Shown here piece after piece: positions 15,534 through 23,983 of a stretch of 64,000 nucleotides of DNA (position 1 is its first letter; each line of letters opens with the position of its first letter). The notes below the pieces were generated by a model, which saw only the letters and a list, made by a program, of their open reading frames with translations, was not told the origin of the DNA and did not search any database. Source of the DNA: Cryptoclostridium sp036644995. GTDB lineage: Bacteria > Bacillota > Dehalobacteriia > UBA7702. The translations under genes and the position numbers were made by a program. The stretch covers positions 1-64,000 of the forward strand of contig JAVXOZ010000002.1 of the NCBI GenBank assembly GCA_036644995.1, in the 5' to 3' direction.

Positions 15534-16460
15534 TTATAGTATACTACTTTTCTTAAAATTGTCAATAAGTTTTTCTGCAAAATGAAAGTTGGCGGTTATA
15601 ATATCGTTTTTGGCAAAATATTCTTTATGGCGGCGGCAACGCTCTGTAAACTCATCCAAAACCTCTATGGTATTATGGCGAATACCACGGCTTTTTACCA
15701 CCCCATCAAAAACAAAAAGCAGTGCGGCAAAATCGTGGAGCACAGGTATTTTCATGCGTTTTTTTCGTGCTTCCACACCAATGGATTTAATGGTGGATAC
15801 TTTATTTAACAGCTCCTTGTTGCCATCTATGGCAATGGTGCCACGCATATTGTTTAATAAACAGTTGTTGTGGGCGGCGGCATTTCTTAAATATTTTACC
15901 GGCTGTAAAAAAGCTGCAACCTCACACTCAGGTGGGTAGATGCGATAATAAAGGGTGTGAAAATTCACAAATTCCCCAAAAGACAGCACCTCTACGAGAT
16001 TCCAAATTGCGGGTTCTTCTATGAATTTACCGTAAACCAAGGTTGTGTATGGCGAGCGTTTTTCTGCCATTTTTTGCAATTTACGCCAAACATATTTGTT
16101 ACAATCAAAAAATTCCTGAACCACATGGTAGCCATCCTCGGCTCTATTGGCTGTAAAATCTCTGTTTATTTGCACCTTCATGGAGTATTCTATATCTAAG
16201 CACATATCCAATATCATCTTGCGAAATATGCCATCAAGAATTGCCAGTTCCTTTAAATAGGCAAATTCCAAATTGATATATTGCCCCTGTTTTTCTGTTT
16301 TTGTATATTTGAAATAGTTTTTGGCAAAAGTTTTAATATTAAAATAAATTGTGTTTTCCGTTATATATTCCTGTGCTTCTTTTTCACCGATGATGTTAAA
16401 GCCAATGCCTTCACTTTTCATCAATGCCACTTGCTGGGGAATGGTAAGCTTTTCCTGCAT
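15534..16460 (-). CDS. Abi family (AbiD/AbiF-like) protein
   Basis: A 308-residue protein of the Abi_2 family, known from plasmid-borne phage abortive-infection genes (AbiD, AbiF) and widespread on chromosomes. The N-terminal segment (LTIPQQVALMKSEGI, with FNIKTFAKNYFKYTK) matches the family pattern. Near residue 195 is RNAAAHNN, the R-x4-H type motif of HEPN-like RNases. ATG follows GACGGTGAG. It stands alone, flanked by terminators and repeats, with no partner toxin or antitoxin gene visible. Phage defence by RNA cleavage is plausible from the family but not shown. Confidence 0.8.
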   Translation of the reverse strand: MQEKLTIPQQVALMKSEGIGFNIIGEKEAQEYITENTIYFNIKTFAKNYFKYTKTEKQGQYINLEFAYLKELAILDGIFRKMILDMCLDIEYSMKVQINRDFTANRAEDGYHVVQEFFDCNKYVWRKLQKMAEKRSPYTTLVYGKFIEEPAIWNLVEVLSFGEFVNFHTLYYRIYPPECEVAAFLQPVKYLRNAAAHNNCLLNNMRGTIAIDGNKELLNKVSTIKSIGVEARKKRMKIPVLHDFAALLFVFDGVVKSRGIRHNTIEVLDEFTERCRRHKEYFAKNDIITANFHFAEKLIDNFKKSSIL

Positions 16461-16689
16461 ATTCTCACCGTCCTTCTTTTCTATTTTAGCAAATTAAACT
16501 CCAATATGCAATATTATGTTTTCCCCCGTAGCCATTGTAAAAAGTTTGTGGCTTGGTTAAAAAGTTGATTATGTGGATAATCTGAATTGTAATTTAAAAT
16601 ATTTTGATTTTATGCTATAATTAGGGTAAAATAATTAGAGTGTTTTTACTGTTGATTTTATATGTGAAAAATTTTAAGTGGGTGATAAT

Positions 16690-17469
16690 ATGGAAACTGT
16701 TGTTTATAAACAGTTGGCAAAAATAGCAAAAAAAGAGCAAAGACAGTTTAATGAAAAGACAAATTTGGATATAGCTGTATTTACCAAAAAAATAGAAGCA
16801 AAAATTCCGCCTACATTAAGAGATAAATTAGAACAAGGCTTTTGCCTTGGTTTTCGTGTGGTTTTTCAAAACGGCACCGGGTTTATTGAAAAAACTTACC
16901 ATAAGGAAAAGTGCCAAGCCGAATATGAAATTGGTGATTATGCCTTTGAACGCTTGGGTAATAAAAAAGGCTTAAGAGCAGTTAGCGCCGGTTCTCATCG
17001 CCGTCATTTTGCCAATCTTGGTGCCACAGCTTTGGAAGGGGCAGGTTTGGGGATTTTAGGCATTGGCTTACCGGATATTCCTATATTTATTGGGGTTTTG
17101 TTAAAATCCCTTTATGAAACCGCTATGAGCTATGGTTTTTCTTACAGTAGTGATGGGGAAAAATATTATATTTTACTGCTTATTGAATCATCTTTGGGCA
17201 GCGGCATGAAAAAGCAAAAACTTTATGACCGACTTGAAGAAGTGGCAGCTAAACTTGATGGCAATGTGGCTTTTAATTTCGATTTAGATGAGCAAATCCG
17301 CCTCACAGCCCAATCTCTTGCCAATGATTTATTGGTAATGAAATTTATTCAGGGCTTGCCCTTGGTGGGTGTTGTGGGGGGAGCAACCAATGTGGTTTAC
17401 TGCCATAAAATTACAGATTTTGCCAAGATGAAATATCAAAAACGCTATTTATTAAAAAAGGTAAAATAA
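16690..17469 (+). CDS. EcsC family protein
   Basis: A 259-residue protein. ATG 16690 is preferred over the in-frame GTG at 16678 because GGGTGA lies just upstream of it. The central part contains LGATALEGAGLGILGIGLPD and IPIFIGVLLKSLYETA, followed by GVVGGATNVVYCHKITDFAK near the C-terminus, which match the EcsC family. EcsC proteins accompany the EcsAB ABC transporter in bacilli, or stand alone, as here; their biochemical role is poorly known. Glycine-rich hydrophobic stretches suggest membrane association. No neighbouring EcsAB genes are present. Confidence 0.8.
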   Translation: METVVYKQLAKIAKKEQRQFNEKTNLDIAVFTKKIEAKIPPTLRDKLEQGFCLGFRVVFQNGTGFIEKTYHKEKCQAEYEIGDYAFERLGNKKGLRAVSAGSHRRHFANLGATALEGAGLGILGIGLPDIPIFIGVLLKSLYETAMSYGFSYSSDGEKYYILLLIESSLGSGMKKQKLYDRLEEVAAKLDGNVAFNFDLDEQIRLTAQSLANDLLVMKFIQGLPLVGVVGGATNVVYCHKITDFAKMKYQKRYLLKKVK

Positions 17470-17677
17470 TTTATCGTGAAAAGGTAAGGCTTGGGGTTTA
17501 GTTGAGATAAAGTTAAGTTTTTTAAACTTGTAATTTTTAAATATGCGATGTATGGGCTTGGTGTGTTTCTTTGCTTTAATCGCTTAAAAGTTTGAAGAAT
17601 CGTAGCATCTAACTTTAGAAAATTTTAAAGAGTGAAATTGTTGAACTTTCTAAATAAAATATTTTTTAATAAAAAAG

Positions 17678-17706
17678 GGTGCTGAAAGCAAAACGCTTTC
17701 AACACC
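17678..17706. terminator. Hairpin abutting palindromic copy C
   Basis: GGTGCTGAAAGC (17678-17689) pairs with GCTTTCAACACC (17695-17706). Copy C follows 2 bases later. AACACCCTTT reappears after copy C, consistent with insertion into the right arm of an original terminator. Confidence 0.7.
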
Positions 17707-17708
17707 TT

Positions 17709-17828
17709 AGGCTGTAGATAAAGTCTGATATTCGGCAAAATCCCTTCCCACCGACTGCTTATGTACATTTAGGTACACTGCACAGCCGTTGCTCAGGGAG
17801 TTTTACCGAATCTAAGCCTTTCTTAACA
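17709..17828 (+). repeat. Palindromic intergenic element, copy C
   Basis: Left arm AGGCTGTAGATAAAGTC, the core GCTTATGTACAT and right arm ending CTTTCTTAACA. The second stem-loop module is absent. It occupies most of the 377-base gap between the EcsC and serC genes; the rest of that gap holds nothing else I recognise. Confidence 0.85.
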
Positions 17829-17846
17829 CCCTTTAATTTATCTAAT

Positions 17847-18926
17847 TTAGTTTTTTGCCATGAAATCATTCATAAAGTCTGCCAATTCTTTGGCACCTTC
17901 CAAGGGCAAGGCATTGTAGGTTGATGCCCTTAAGCCACCCACGGAGCGATGGCCCTTTAGTCCGATAAAGCCCTCTGCTTCGGCTTTTGCCACAAATTCC
18001 TTTTCCAGCTCGGTTTTTGCCATGGTAAAGGTGATGTTCATTAAAGAGCGGCTATCTTTATCTGCATGGCCAATATAGTAGCCATTGCTGTTATCTATGG
18101 CATCGTAAATATATTGAGCTTTTTTAAGATTATTTTTTTCCACTTCTACCAATCCGCCTTGAGCTTTTAACCAACGGGTTACTAAGTTTACCAAATAAAT
18201 GCTAAAGCAAGGGGGAGTGTTGTAAAGAGATTTTTTTTCTGAGTGGGTGCTGTATTTCAGCATTGTGGCATTAACATCCTGTGCTGTTGCCAAAAATTCT
18301 TTTTTGGCGATAACCACGGTTACTCCCGATGGGCCGAGGTTTTTCTGTGCTCCTGCGTAAATCATGGCAAATTTAGAGGCATCAAAGGGGTGGGACATAA
18401 TATCCGAGGACATATCCGCAATTAGTGGGGCATCTATTTTTGGCATGGTGCGAAATTCCGTGCCGTAAATGGTGTTGTTGGTGGTGATGTGCACGTATTT
18501 GGGGTTTTGGCTCAATTCTATTTCGCTATCCTGTGGCACACGTTTGTAATTATTTTCGCTATCGGTAAAGGCAACATGGGTCTTGCCGATTTTTTTTGCT
18601 TCTTTTAAGGCTTTTTCCGACCAAGAGCCTGTTAAAACATAGTCTGCGGTTTCCCCTTCTTTTAAGAAATTCATGGGAATCATGGAAAATTGCAGGCTGG
18701 CACCGCCCTGTAAAAACAGCACTTGGTAATCATCACCAAGGTTCAAAAGTTCTAAAATATTGGCTTCGGCTTCTAATATAACTTCATCAAATGCAGCGGC
18801 ACGGTGGCTGATTTCCAAAACAGACATGCCTGTATTATTGAAATTGAGGAGTTCTTCTTGGGCTGTTTTTAGCACTTCCTCGGCTATTACAGCAGGTCCT
18901 GCATAAAAATTATATATTTTACTCAT
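17847..18926 (-). CDS. serC: Phosphoserine aminotransferase
   Basis: SerC converts 3-phosphohydroxypyruvate and glutamate to phosphoserine in serine synthesis; it is a PLP enzyme of fold type I. The 359-residue length is typical. It begins YNFYAGPAVI and carries the PLP-lysine segment GAQKNLGPSGV near residues 192-202. The C-terminal GHRSVGGLRASTYNALP is also characteristic. ATG follows AAAGGAAGTG. serA and serB are not nearby, and the gene appears to be a single transcription unit facing away from murI. Confidence 0.97.
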   Translation of the reverse strand: MSKIYNFYAGPAVIAEEVLKTAQEELLNFNNTGMSVLEISHRAAAFDEVILEAEANILELLNLGDDYQVLFLQGGASLQFSMIPMNFLKEGETADYVLTGSWSEKALKEAKKIGKTHVAFTDSENNYKRVPQDSEIELSQNPKYVHITTNNTIYGTEFRTMPKIDAPLIADMSSDIMSHPFDASKFAMIYAGAQKNLGPSGVTVVIAKKEFLATAQDVNATMLKYSTHSEKKSLYNTPPCFSIYLVNLVTRWLKAQGGLVEVEKNNLKKAQYIYDAIDNSNGYYIGHADKDSRSLMNITFTMAKTELEKEFVAKAEAEGFIGLKGHRSVGGLRASTYNALPLEGAKELADFMNDFMAKN

Positions 18927-19070
18927 TTTGGCACTTCCTTTTTTTGTATTGTATCAATTAAACTTACCTATAATTATATCACATTTTTTTATGGTGGGAA
19001 AGTGTATTCTTTTCTTTTTTTTCCTTAGGGTGTATAATGTAAGGCAGTAAATAATTTTGAGGAGTTTTTT

Positions 19071-19844
19071 ATGGAAAAAAATAAAGCCATCGGGGTTTTT
19101 GATTCCGGTGTGGGGGGAATTTCTGTTTTGGCTCGGGCTGCCCAATGTTTACCCCATGAAAACTTTATATATTATGCGGATACCGCCAATTTCCCCTATG
19201 GTGACCAAAACCCCAAAATCATTAAAGCAGGGTTAATTAAAGCTGCCCAAACCATGGCAGAAAATGGGGTTAAAGCCATTGTGGTAGCTTGTAACACCGC
19301 CACCAGCGTGGCAATAGAAGATATTAGAGAAATTTACAATTTTCCCATTTTAGGTATGGAGCCTGCTTTAAAGCCTGCGGTGGAAAAATCTGTAAATAAA
19401 ACCGTGGCGGTTATTGCCACTACCTTAACTTTAAGGGAATCCAAATTTCGCCATTTATTGGCTCAATGTGAAGATAAAGGCAATATTATTAATTTACCTG
19501 CTCCGGGTCTTGCAGATTTGGTGGAAGGCGGACACTATAACGATGATATGGCAGCAGCCTATATTGATAATCTTTTTGCGGGGTTGGAACATTTGGATAG
19601 CGTGGTTTTAGGCTGTACTCACTATCTTTTTTTAGAGCCAATTATCAAAAAGCATTATCCCAATGTGGAAATTATAGATGGCGGCAGCGGTACGGTGCGG
19701 AATTTGTGCCGTATTTTACAGGGAGAGGATTTATTATCTTTGGAAAATAACGGTGAAATTAAGGTTTTTTCCAGTAAGCCTGAGTTATTTATTCCCCAAT
19801 TTCAGGGTTATTATGATTATATTCAAAAGGTTATCTCAGAGTGA
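19071..19844 (+). CDS. murI: Glutamate racemase
   Basis: MurI interconverts L- and D-glutamate to supply peptidoglycan synthesis. At 257 residues it has normal length, with DSGVGGISV (about 11-19), the first catalytic cysteine in ACNTATSVA and the second in LGCTHYLFL. ATG follows TTTTGAGGAG. Its last codons are duplicated just downstream: the segment AAAGGTTATCTCAGAGTG is present both at the gene end and about 43 bp later, a small tandem duplication that left the stop codon intact. Confidence 0.97.
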   Translation: MEKNKAIGVFDSGVGGISVLARAAQCLPHENFIYYADTANFPYGDQNPKIIKAGLIKAAQTMAENGVKAIVVACNTATSVAIEDIREIYNFPILGMEPALKPAVEKSVNKTVAVIATTLTLRESKFRHLLAQCEDKGNIINLPAPGLADLVEGGHYNDDMAAAYIDNLFAGLEHLDSVVLGCTHYLFLEPIIKKHYPNVEIIDGGSGTVRNLCRILQGEDLLSLENNGEIKVFSSKPELFIPQFQGYYDYIQKVISE

Positions 19845-19895
19845 AAAAATTTTATTATTATGATAAAAAGGTTATCTCAGAGTGAAAAAAATTAC
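19823..19895 (+). repeat. 43-bp tandem duplication at the murI 3' end
   Basis: AAAAGGTTATCTCAGAGTG followed by an A-run, present at the end of murI, recurs once about 43 bp downstream. Slightly further on, GATGTGATAAAAGGCTGAAT is also repeated in tandem (about 19982-20021). The 361-base gap after murI holds these repeats and the palindrome at 20045-20163. Confidence 0.75.
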
Positions 19896-20044
19896 AGACC
19901 AAGGCTATGGTTACTGAAATTTACAATCTCCAAAAAATTAGGTTAAAGTGCTGTGTTTTGGTGTTTTAGTTTTGGCGGTAAGATGTGATAAAAGGCTGAA
20001 TGATGTGATAAAAGGCTGAATTCGGTGCATAGTTGAAAAAATTA

Positions 20045-20163
20045 AAACCCCACTTTTATTTTGGTTAATGATATAATCCCTTGGTGTAGTGTTGAAATCT
20101 TTTTGTTATTTCAAGTATCTACTTAACAGGGATTAGTTCATAACATGGTTAAAAGTGGGGTTT
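20045..20163. terminator. Long three-tier palindrome between murI and the prenyltransferase gene
   Basis: Arms AAACCCCACTTTTA and TAAAAGTGGGGTTT (20045-20058, 20150-20163) pair perfectly. Inside are TAATCCCT/AGGGATTA (20074-20081, 20128-20135) and TTGAAAT/ATTTCAA (20092-20098, 20108-20114). It lies between convergent genes and can serve as a bidirectional terminator, but at 119 bp it is much longer than needed. Confidence 0.75.
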
Positions 20164-20205
20164 CTTCATCTTATTTTGTGTTTTGATTTATGGAAAAAAT
20201 CTTGG

Positions 20206-21135
20206 TTATTGCAATAGGCCTGCGGCAAAAATTGCCAAAACATAGCCTATGTTCAGCATTGGGGTTAAGGGCAGCACTGCCTTCATCCCAGCCATACGGG
20301 TTTCTGCTTTAAATTCCATGGTCATTACTGCTTTGAATTTTTTGTAACAAGGAATCAGCATTAAAAAGAAAAGCCAAGACCCCGTAGTAAATTTTAATAC
20401 AGTAATGGCGGCAATGAGCACCGCTGTGAATATGTAGCCGCCTTTTAATAAAAGGGTGGCTTTTTTTCTGCCGATTATAATGGGGAGAGTGTGCCTTTTT
20501 GCCTCTATATCTTTTTCAATATCGCAGGTGTTGTTTAATAATAAAATGCAGCCAATGGCAATTATCAATGGCAAAGCGTAGAAAAATATCAGCCAATTTA
20601 AAGATTGGGTCATGGTGTAATATACCGCAAAAGTTATTAGCCCACCCATGGTGAAGCCTGCAAAAAACTCACCCAAAGGTGTGTGGGTAATGGGGAATGG
20701 GCCTCCTGCATAAAAAACCACCACCAAGCCACCGATGATGCCGATAAACAGGATAACAAAGCCAACTTGGGATATTAGGTAAAGCCCCAAGAGTAAAGCC
20801 GTTAAAAGGTAAAAACAAGCTAAGCTAAACACTGTTTTAGGATTAAGCCGGTGGTAAACCATGGGTGCATCGTGGGGGTCTAAGCAATTTTCCAAGCTAT
20901 CTGTGCCTTTTAGGTAATCAAAAAGGTGGTTCATGGCGTTAACGGCACAGTGCATTAAAATGCTGCAAATCAACAGCAAGATGAAAAAAAGTCCGTTAAA
21001 AGCACCGTTTAGTGTATAAGCCAAGGTGCTGCCTAAAAGCACAGGGATAATGGATGCTCCCCAGGTATTGGGTGTTGCCAGCTCATACCAAGCCTGAAAG
21101 GTTAGGGGTTTATATTTATGTTTTTTTATTTCCAT
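20206..21135 (-). CDS. UbiA-family prenyltransferase, MenA-like
   Basis: This 309-residue protein with about eight membrane helices belongs to the UbiA superfamily, which joins polyprenyl chains to aromatic or other acceptors in the membrane. The first Asp-rich motif is NAMNHLFDYLKGTD, and the second is NNTCDIEKDIEAKRHTLPII; both resemble MenA, which prenylates 1,4-dihydroxy-2-naphthoate to make menaquinone. It overlaps the ABC permease gene by 10 nt, so it is translated with an importer. That suggests the acceptor, perhaps dihydroxynaphthoate, is taken up from outside. No other men genes lie in the window. The acceptor is inferred. Confidence 0.78.
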   Translation of the reverse strand: MEIKKHKYKPLTFQAWYELATPNTWGASIIPVLLGSTLAYTLNGAFNGLFFILLLICSILMHCAVNAMNHLFDYLKGTDSLENCLDPHDAPMVYHRLNPKTVFSLACFYLLTALLLGLYLISQVGFVILFIGIIGGLVVVFYAGGPFPITHTPLGEFFAGFTMGGLITFAVYYTMTQSLNWLIFFYALPLIIAIGCILLLNNTCDIEKDIEAKRHTLPIIIGRKKATLLLKGGYIFTAVLIAAITVLKFTTGSWLFFLMLIPCYKKFKAVMTMEFKAETRMAGMKAVLPLTPMLNIGYVLAIFAAGLLQ

Positions 21136-21857
21136 TGTGTTAGTTTCCTTTCCAAAAAGTCAATAAAACAGAAGATGATAAAGCCAAAAATTGAAAGTAC
21201 CAATACCCCTGTGTATAAATCCACATAGTCCATTTTTTGCCAACTGTTCATAATGTAATAGCCCATTCCTCTGGTAGTGCCGTAATTTTCCGCAAAAAAT
21301 AAAACAGAAAGAGCAATACCTGTGGTGACTTTTAGGGAATTAAATATAGAGGGCAAAACTCCGGGAAATACCACATGGGTACAGATGGTTTTACCGGAAA
21401 TACCGTAGGATTTTAAAACCTCAAAGGGTTCTTTATCCATGGATTTTACGCCTGCTGCCACATCCATAACCACGGGGAAAAATATTATCATAAAAATCAT
21501 TAGTAATTTTGATACTTCACCCAAGCCGAATAAAAGCATAAGAATGGGTAAAAGTGCCAGCTTAGGTATGGGGTAGGAAAAATATATCATCGGCGATACC
21601 CAGCGGTTCCAAGTTTCTTTGTAGCCCATGGCAATGCCCAAAGGCACACCTATTATCACCGCAAAAAAACTGGCTATAAATATGCGTGTGCCGCTGTATA
21701 ATACGTTAATAAATAGGTCGTTCCCCATTTCCGTGGCTACATTGGCAATTACTTCAAAGGGTGAAGGTACAGTTGGGTGATTGTAAAATAATGCAAATAA
21801 AAACCAAGCCAATATTGTAACGGCGAATATTAAAATAATTTTACCTAAATTTTTCAT
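21126..21857 (-). CDS. ABC importer permease (SsuC/TauC type)
   Basis: A 243-residue permease of the binding-protein-dependent family, with an N-terminal membrane helix and about six helices in total. The EAA-type coupling loop that contacts the ATPase is visible around GVKSMDKEPFEVLKSYGISG (about 137-156). It overlaps the ATPase gene by 4 nt (ATGA) and the MenA-like gene by 10 nt. With the ATPase and the divergent lipoprotein it forms a complete importer of the nitrate/sulfonate/taurine type. This family carries many small organic molecules, so the label alone does not give the substrate. Confidence 0.88.
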   Translation of the reverse strand: MKNLGKIILIFAVTILAWFLFALFYNHPTVPSPFEVIANVATEMGNDLFINVLYSGTRIFIASFFAVIIGVPLGIAMGYKETWNRWVSPMIYFSYPIPKLALLPILMLLFGLGEVSKLLMIFMIIFFPVVMDVAAGVKSMDKEPFEVLKSYGISGKTICTHVVFPGVLPSIFNSLKVTTGIALSVLFFAENYGTTRGMGYYIMNSWQKMDYVDLYTGVLVLSIFGFIIFCFIDFLERKLTQWK

Positions 21858-22588
21858 AATGCTGCCTTAATTTCTTTCTGCAAGGATAAAAACAAGGTAA
21901 AATCATCTTCTTTTTCTTTGCCGAACATGGGGTTTTTCAGTGTTTTGTGGATATTACCATCTTTGATTATAACTATGGTTTCGCTGAGCTTTAAGGCTTC
22001 TTCAACATCGTGGGTTATGAGTAATGTTGTTACTTTGTGGTGGTTAAAGGTGCGTAAAAAAACTTGGTGGGCTTCTTCTTTGGTAATGGCATCCAAAGCG
22101 GAAAAGGCTTCATCTAAAAGGAGAACATGGGGCTTGGATAAAAACCCCCGAGCCATGGATACACGCTGTTGCTCACCGCCGCTGATGTGGTTGGGGTATT
22201 TATTCATAAGTTTGTTTATTCCCAGTTCTTCACCGATGGTAAACAGAGCTTTTTCATCATAAATTTTACGCATTTTTAAAGGAAAAGCTATATTTTCTTT
22301 TACGGTTTTCCATGGTATTAAGCCGTGATTTTGGGGCACTAAAGCTATGGAGTGTTTGTGGCAATCTATTTTTTCCTCATTTATTAAAATATCACCCTGA
22401 AAAGGTAAAATAGTGGCAATAGCTTTGGTTAAAGTGGTTTTGCCGCTGCCGCTTTTACCCAAAATTCCATAGATGCGATTGGGATAAAAATCTATACTTA
22501 TGCCATTTAAAGCTGTATAGTTTTTGTATGAAACTGTGAGATTTTGTAAAGATAACATATCTGACCATTTTCGCTTTCTAAAATACAT
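21854..22588 (-). CDS. ABC importer ATPase (SsuB/TauB type)
   Basis: The 244-residue ATPase has Walker A GKSGSGKTT, Q-loop VPQNHGLIPWKTVKENIAF, signature ISGGEQQRVSMARGFL, Walker B VLLLDEAFSALD and the switch histidine in LLITHDVEEAL. The reading frame opens at 22588. An in-frame ATG at 22558 (MLSLQNLTVSYK) matches where family members usually begin and may be the true start; neither has a strong ribosome binding site. It is the first gene of the importer/MenA-like operon, divergent from the binding lipoprotein gene. Confidence 0.88.
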   Translation of the reverse strand: MYFRKRKWSDMLSLQNLTVSYKNYTALNGISIDFYPNRIYGILGKSGSGKTTLTKAIATILPFQGDILINEEKIDCHKHSIALVPQNHGLIPWKTVKENIAFPLKMRKIYDEKALFTIGEELGINKLMNKYPNHISGGEQQRVSMARGFLSKPHVLLLDEAFSALDAITKEEAHQVFLRTFNHHKVTTLLITHDVEEALKLSETIVIIKDGNIHKTLKNPMFGKEKEDDFTLFLSLQKEIKAAL

Positions 22589-22589
22589 A

Positions 22590-22637
22590 TTGTATATTAT
22601 ATCACATTAGGCTATAATATGGTCAATTATATCACAT
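22590..22637 (+). promoter_or_regulatory. Divergent promoter with paired ATTATATCACAT sites
   Basis: For the plus strand, TTGTAT (22590-22595), a 17-bp spacer and TATAAT (22613-22618). ATTATATCACAT occurs exactly at 22596-22607, in the spacer, and again at 22626-22637, around the likely transcript start, 30 bp apart. On the minus strand TATAAT falls inside the first site, with TTGACC upstream. The two identical sites look like operators governing both halves of the transporter. Confidence 0.65.
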
Positions 22638-22674
22638 GGTGAGGTAATATGAAAATAGAAAAAGGAGCGAAGCT

Positions 22675-23619
22675 ATGAAAAAAATATTGGTAATTTTTTG
22701 CCTATCCCTAATGTTATTTGCCACAGGGTGCGGAGGAGAGAATAAAGATACCAAAGATGAGGCAACAGAGGCGGATAATATGGAAATAACCGTGGCGGTT
22801 ATGCCATCTATTGATAAAATACCCATTATAGTTGGGGAGAGTATGGGCTTTTTTGAAAAACGGGGTTTAACGGTGAATGTGGAGAATTTTCAAAGCCCCA
22901 CAGATAGAAACGCAGCTTTGCAAGGTGGTAAAGTAGATGCTGTGATGAGCGATATGGTGGCGGATGTTCTCTATTTGCAGGCAGGGTTGGATATGAAAAT
23001 AACCTCGCTTATTCAAACGGATTTTGCCATAATTGCCAATGGGGAAAGCGGTATAAAAACCTTTGAGGATATCACACCCAGCCACACCAATGGCATTGCT
23101 TTAAATTGCTTAATGGAATACATTGCGGATAAAGCAGGGGATTCTCAAAAAATAATGGTTCCCGATGTGATGACCCGTATTGAACAGGTGCTTTCCGGAG
23201 ATATAGATTTGGCAGTGGTGCCTGAACCCTATGGCTCCATGGCAGTGGAGCGTGGAGCGGTTAAAGTTGGCACCGCCGCAGATTTGGATATTTACGCTGC
23301 GGTAATGCTTTTCCCCACTGAATTTATTAAGGAAAATCCCAAAGCCGTTAAAGCTTTTTATGAAGGCTATAACGATGCGGTTAAATATTTGGATAAAAAC
23401 GGCATGGCTAATGTGATGGAAGATGTTACCGCCAAAGGGGAATTTCCCCAATCTACCCAAAAAGCCTTGGGTAAATTAAAATTTGTGCCATTACAAGCAC
23501 CTTCCCAAGCTCAGTTTGACGATATTCAAGGATGGATGACCAAGCACCCCGAATTTAAAGGCCCCTACAATTATAAATTTGAAGATGTAACGGATTTTTC
23601 CTTTTTAACCCAGAAATAA
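22675..23619 (+). CDS. ABC substrate-binding lipoprotein (NMT1/SsuA-like)
   Basis: A 314-residue lipoprotein with lipobox LFATGC (Cys 19), a linker rich in Asp/Glu/Lys and a periplasmic-binding fold of the NMT1/SsuA type. The fold includes VAVMPSIDKIPIIVGESMGF, the nearby GFFEKRGLTV, and the NAALQGGKVDAVMSDMVADV segment where family members contact ligand. ATG follows AAAGGAGCG. It diverges from the ATPase-permease-MenA-like operon and supplies its missing binding protein. If the MenA-like enzyme uses the imported compound, the ligand could be a naphthoate-type quinone precursor; that is inference. Confidence 0.88.
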   Translation: MKKILVIFCLSLMLFATGCGGENKDTKDEATEADNMEITVAVMPSIDKIPIIVGESMGFFEKRGLTVNVENFQSPTDRNAALQGGKVDAVMSDMVADVLYLQAGLDMKITSLIQTDFAIIANGESGIKTFEDITPSHTNGIALNCLMEYIADKAGDSQKIMVPDVMTRIEQVLSGDIDLAVVPEPYGSMAVERGAVKVGTAADLDIYAAVMLFPTEFIKENPKAVKAFYEGYNDAVKYLDKNGMANVMEDVTAKGEFPQSTQKALGKLKFVPLQAPSQAQFDDIQGWMTKHPEFKGPYNYKFEDVTDFSFLTQK

Positions 23620-23631
23620 ATTGAAATTAAA

Positions 23632-23839
23632 AAGCCCTTACTCCGATTAAAACCGCAGTAAGGGCTTAGGCTGTTGATAAAGTCTGATATTCGGTAAAAT
23701 CCCTTCCCATCCACTGCTTATGTACATCTAAGTACACTGCACAGCCGCTGCTCAGTGAGTTTTGCCGAATCTAAGCCTTTCTTAACAGCCTGACAATCTG
23801 AACCCTTACTACGGATTTAACCGTAGTAAGGGCTTTTTG
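23632..23839 (+). terminator. Duplicated terminator flanking palindromic copy D
   Basis: Hairpin AAGCCCTTACT...AGTAAGGGCTT lies at 23632-23666, directly before copy D. A near-identical hairpin, CCCTTACTACGG...CCGTAGTAAGGGC followed by TTTTTGTTTTG, lies directly after it (23803-23839). One terminator appears to have been duplicated when the element inserted; the downstream copy still has its T-run. Confidence 0.8.
23668..23800 (+). repeat. Palindromic intergenic element, copy D
   Basis: Left arm AGGCTGTTGATAAAGTC, the core GCTTATGTACATCTAAGTAC and right arm ending CTTTCTTAACAGCCT, then the short tail GACAATCTG. This is the short subtype without the second stem-loop. Confidence 0.88.
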
Positions 23840-23983
23840 TTTTGTGAATTTTGGGGATTGCCGCTCTCTGGGTGTTTTTTTAAGTAGCCCAAGGCGGTTG
23901 TGGGTTATTTTCGAGCTTCTTGGGGGAATCTCTATGGATAACATTTAGTTTATTTGGGAGTGTAAACCCGTGGTAGTTAGATT

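Noticed and set aside
17470..17677. Possible gene after the EcsC gene
   Set aside because: AT-rich sequence with no frame of useful length or signal.
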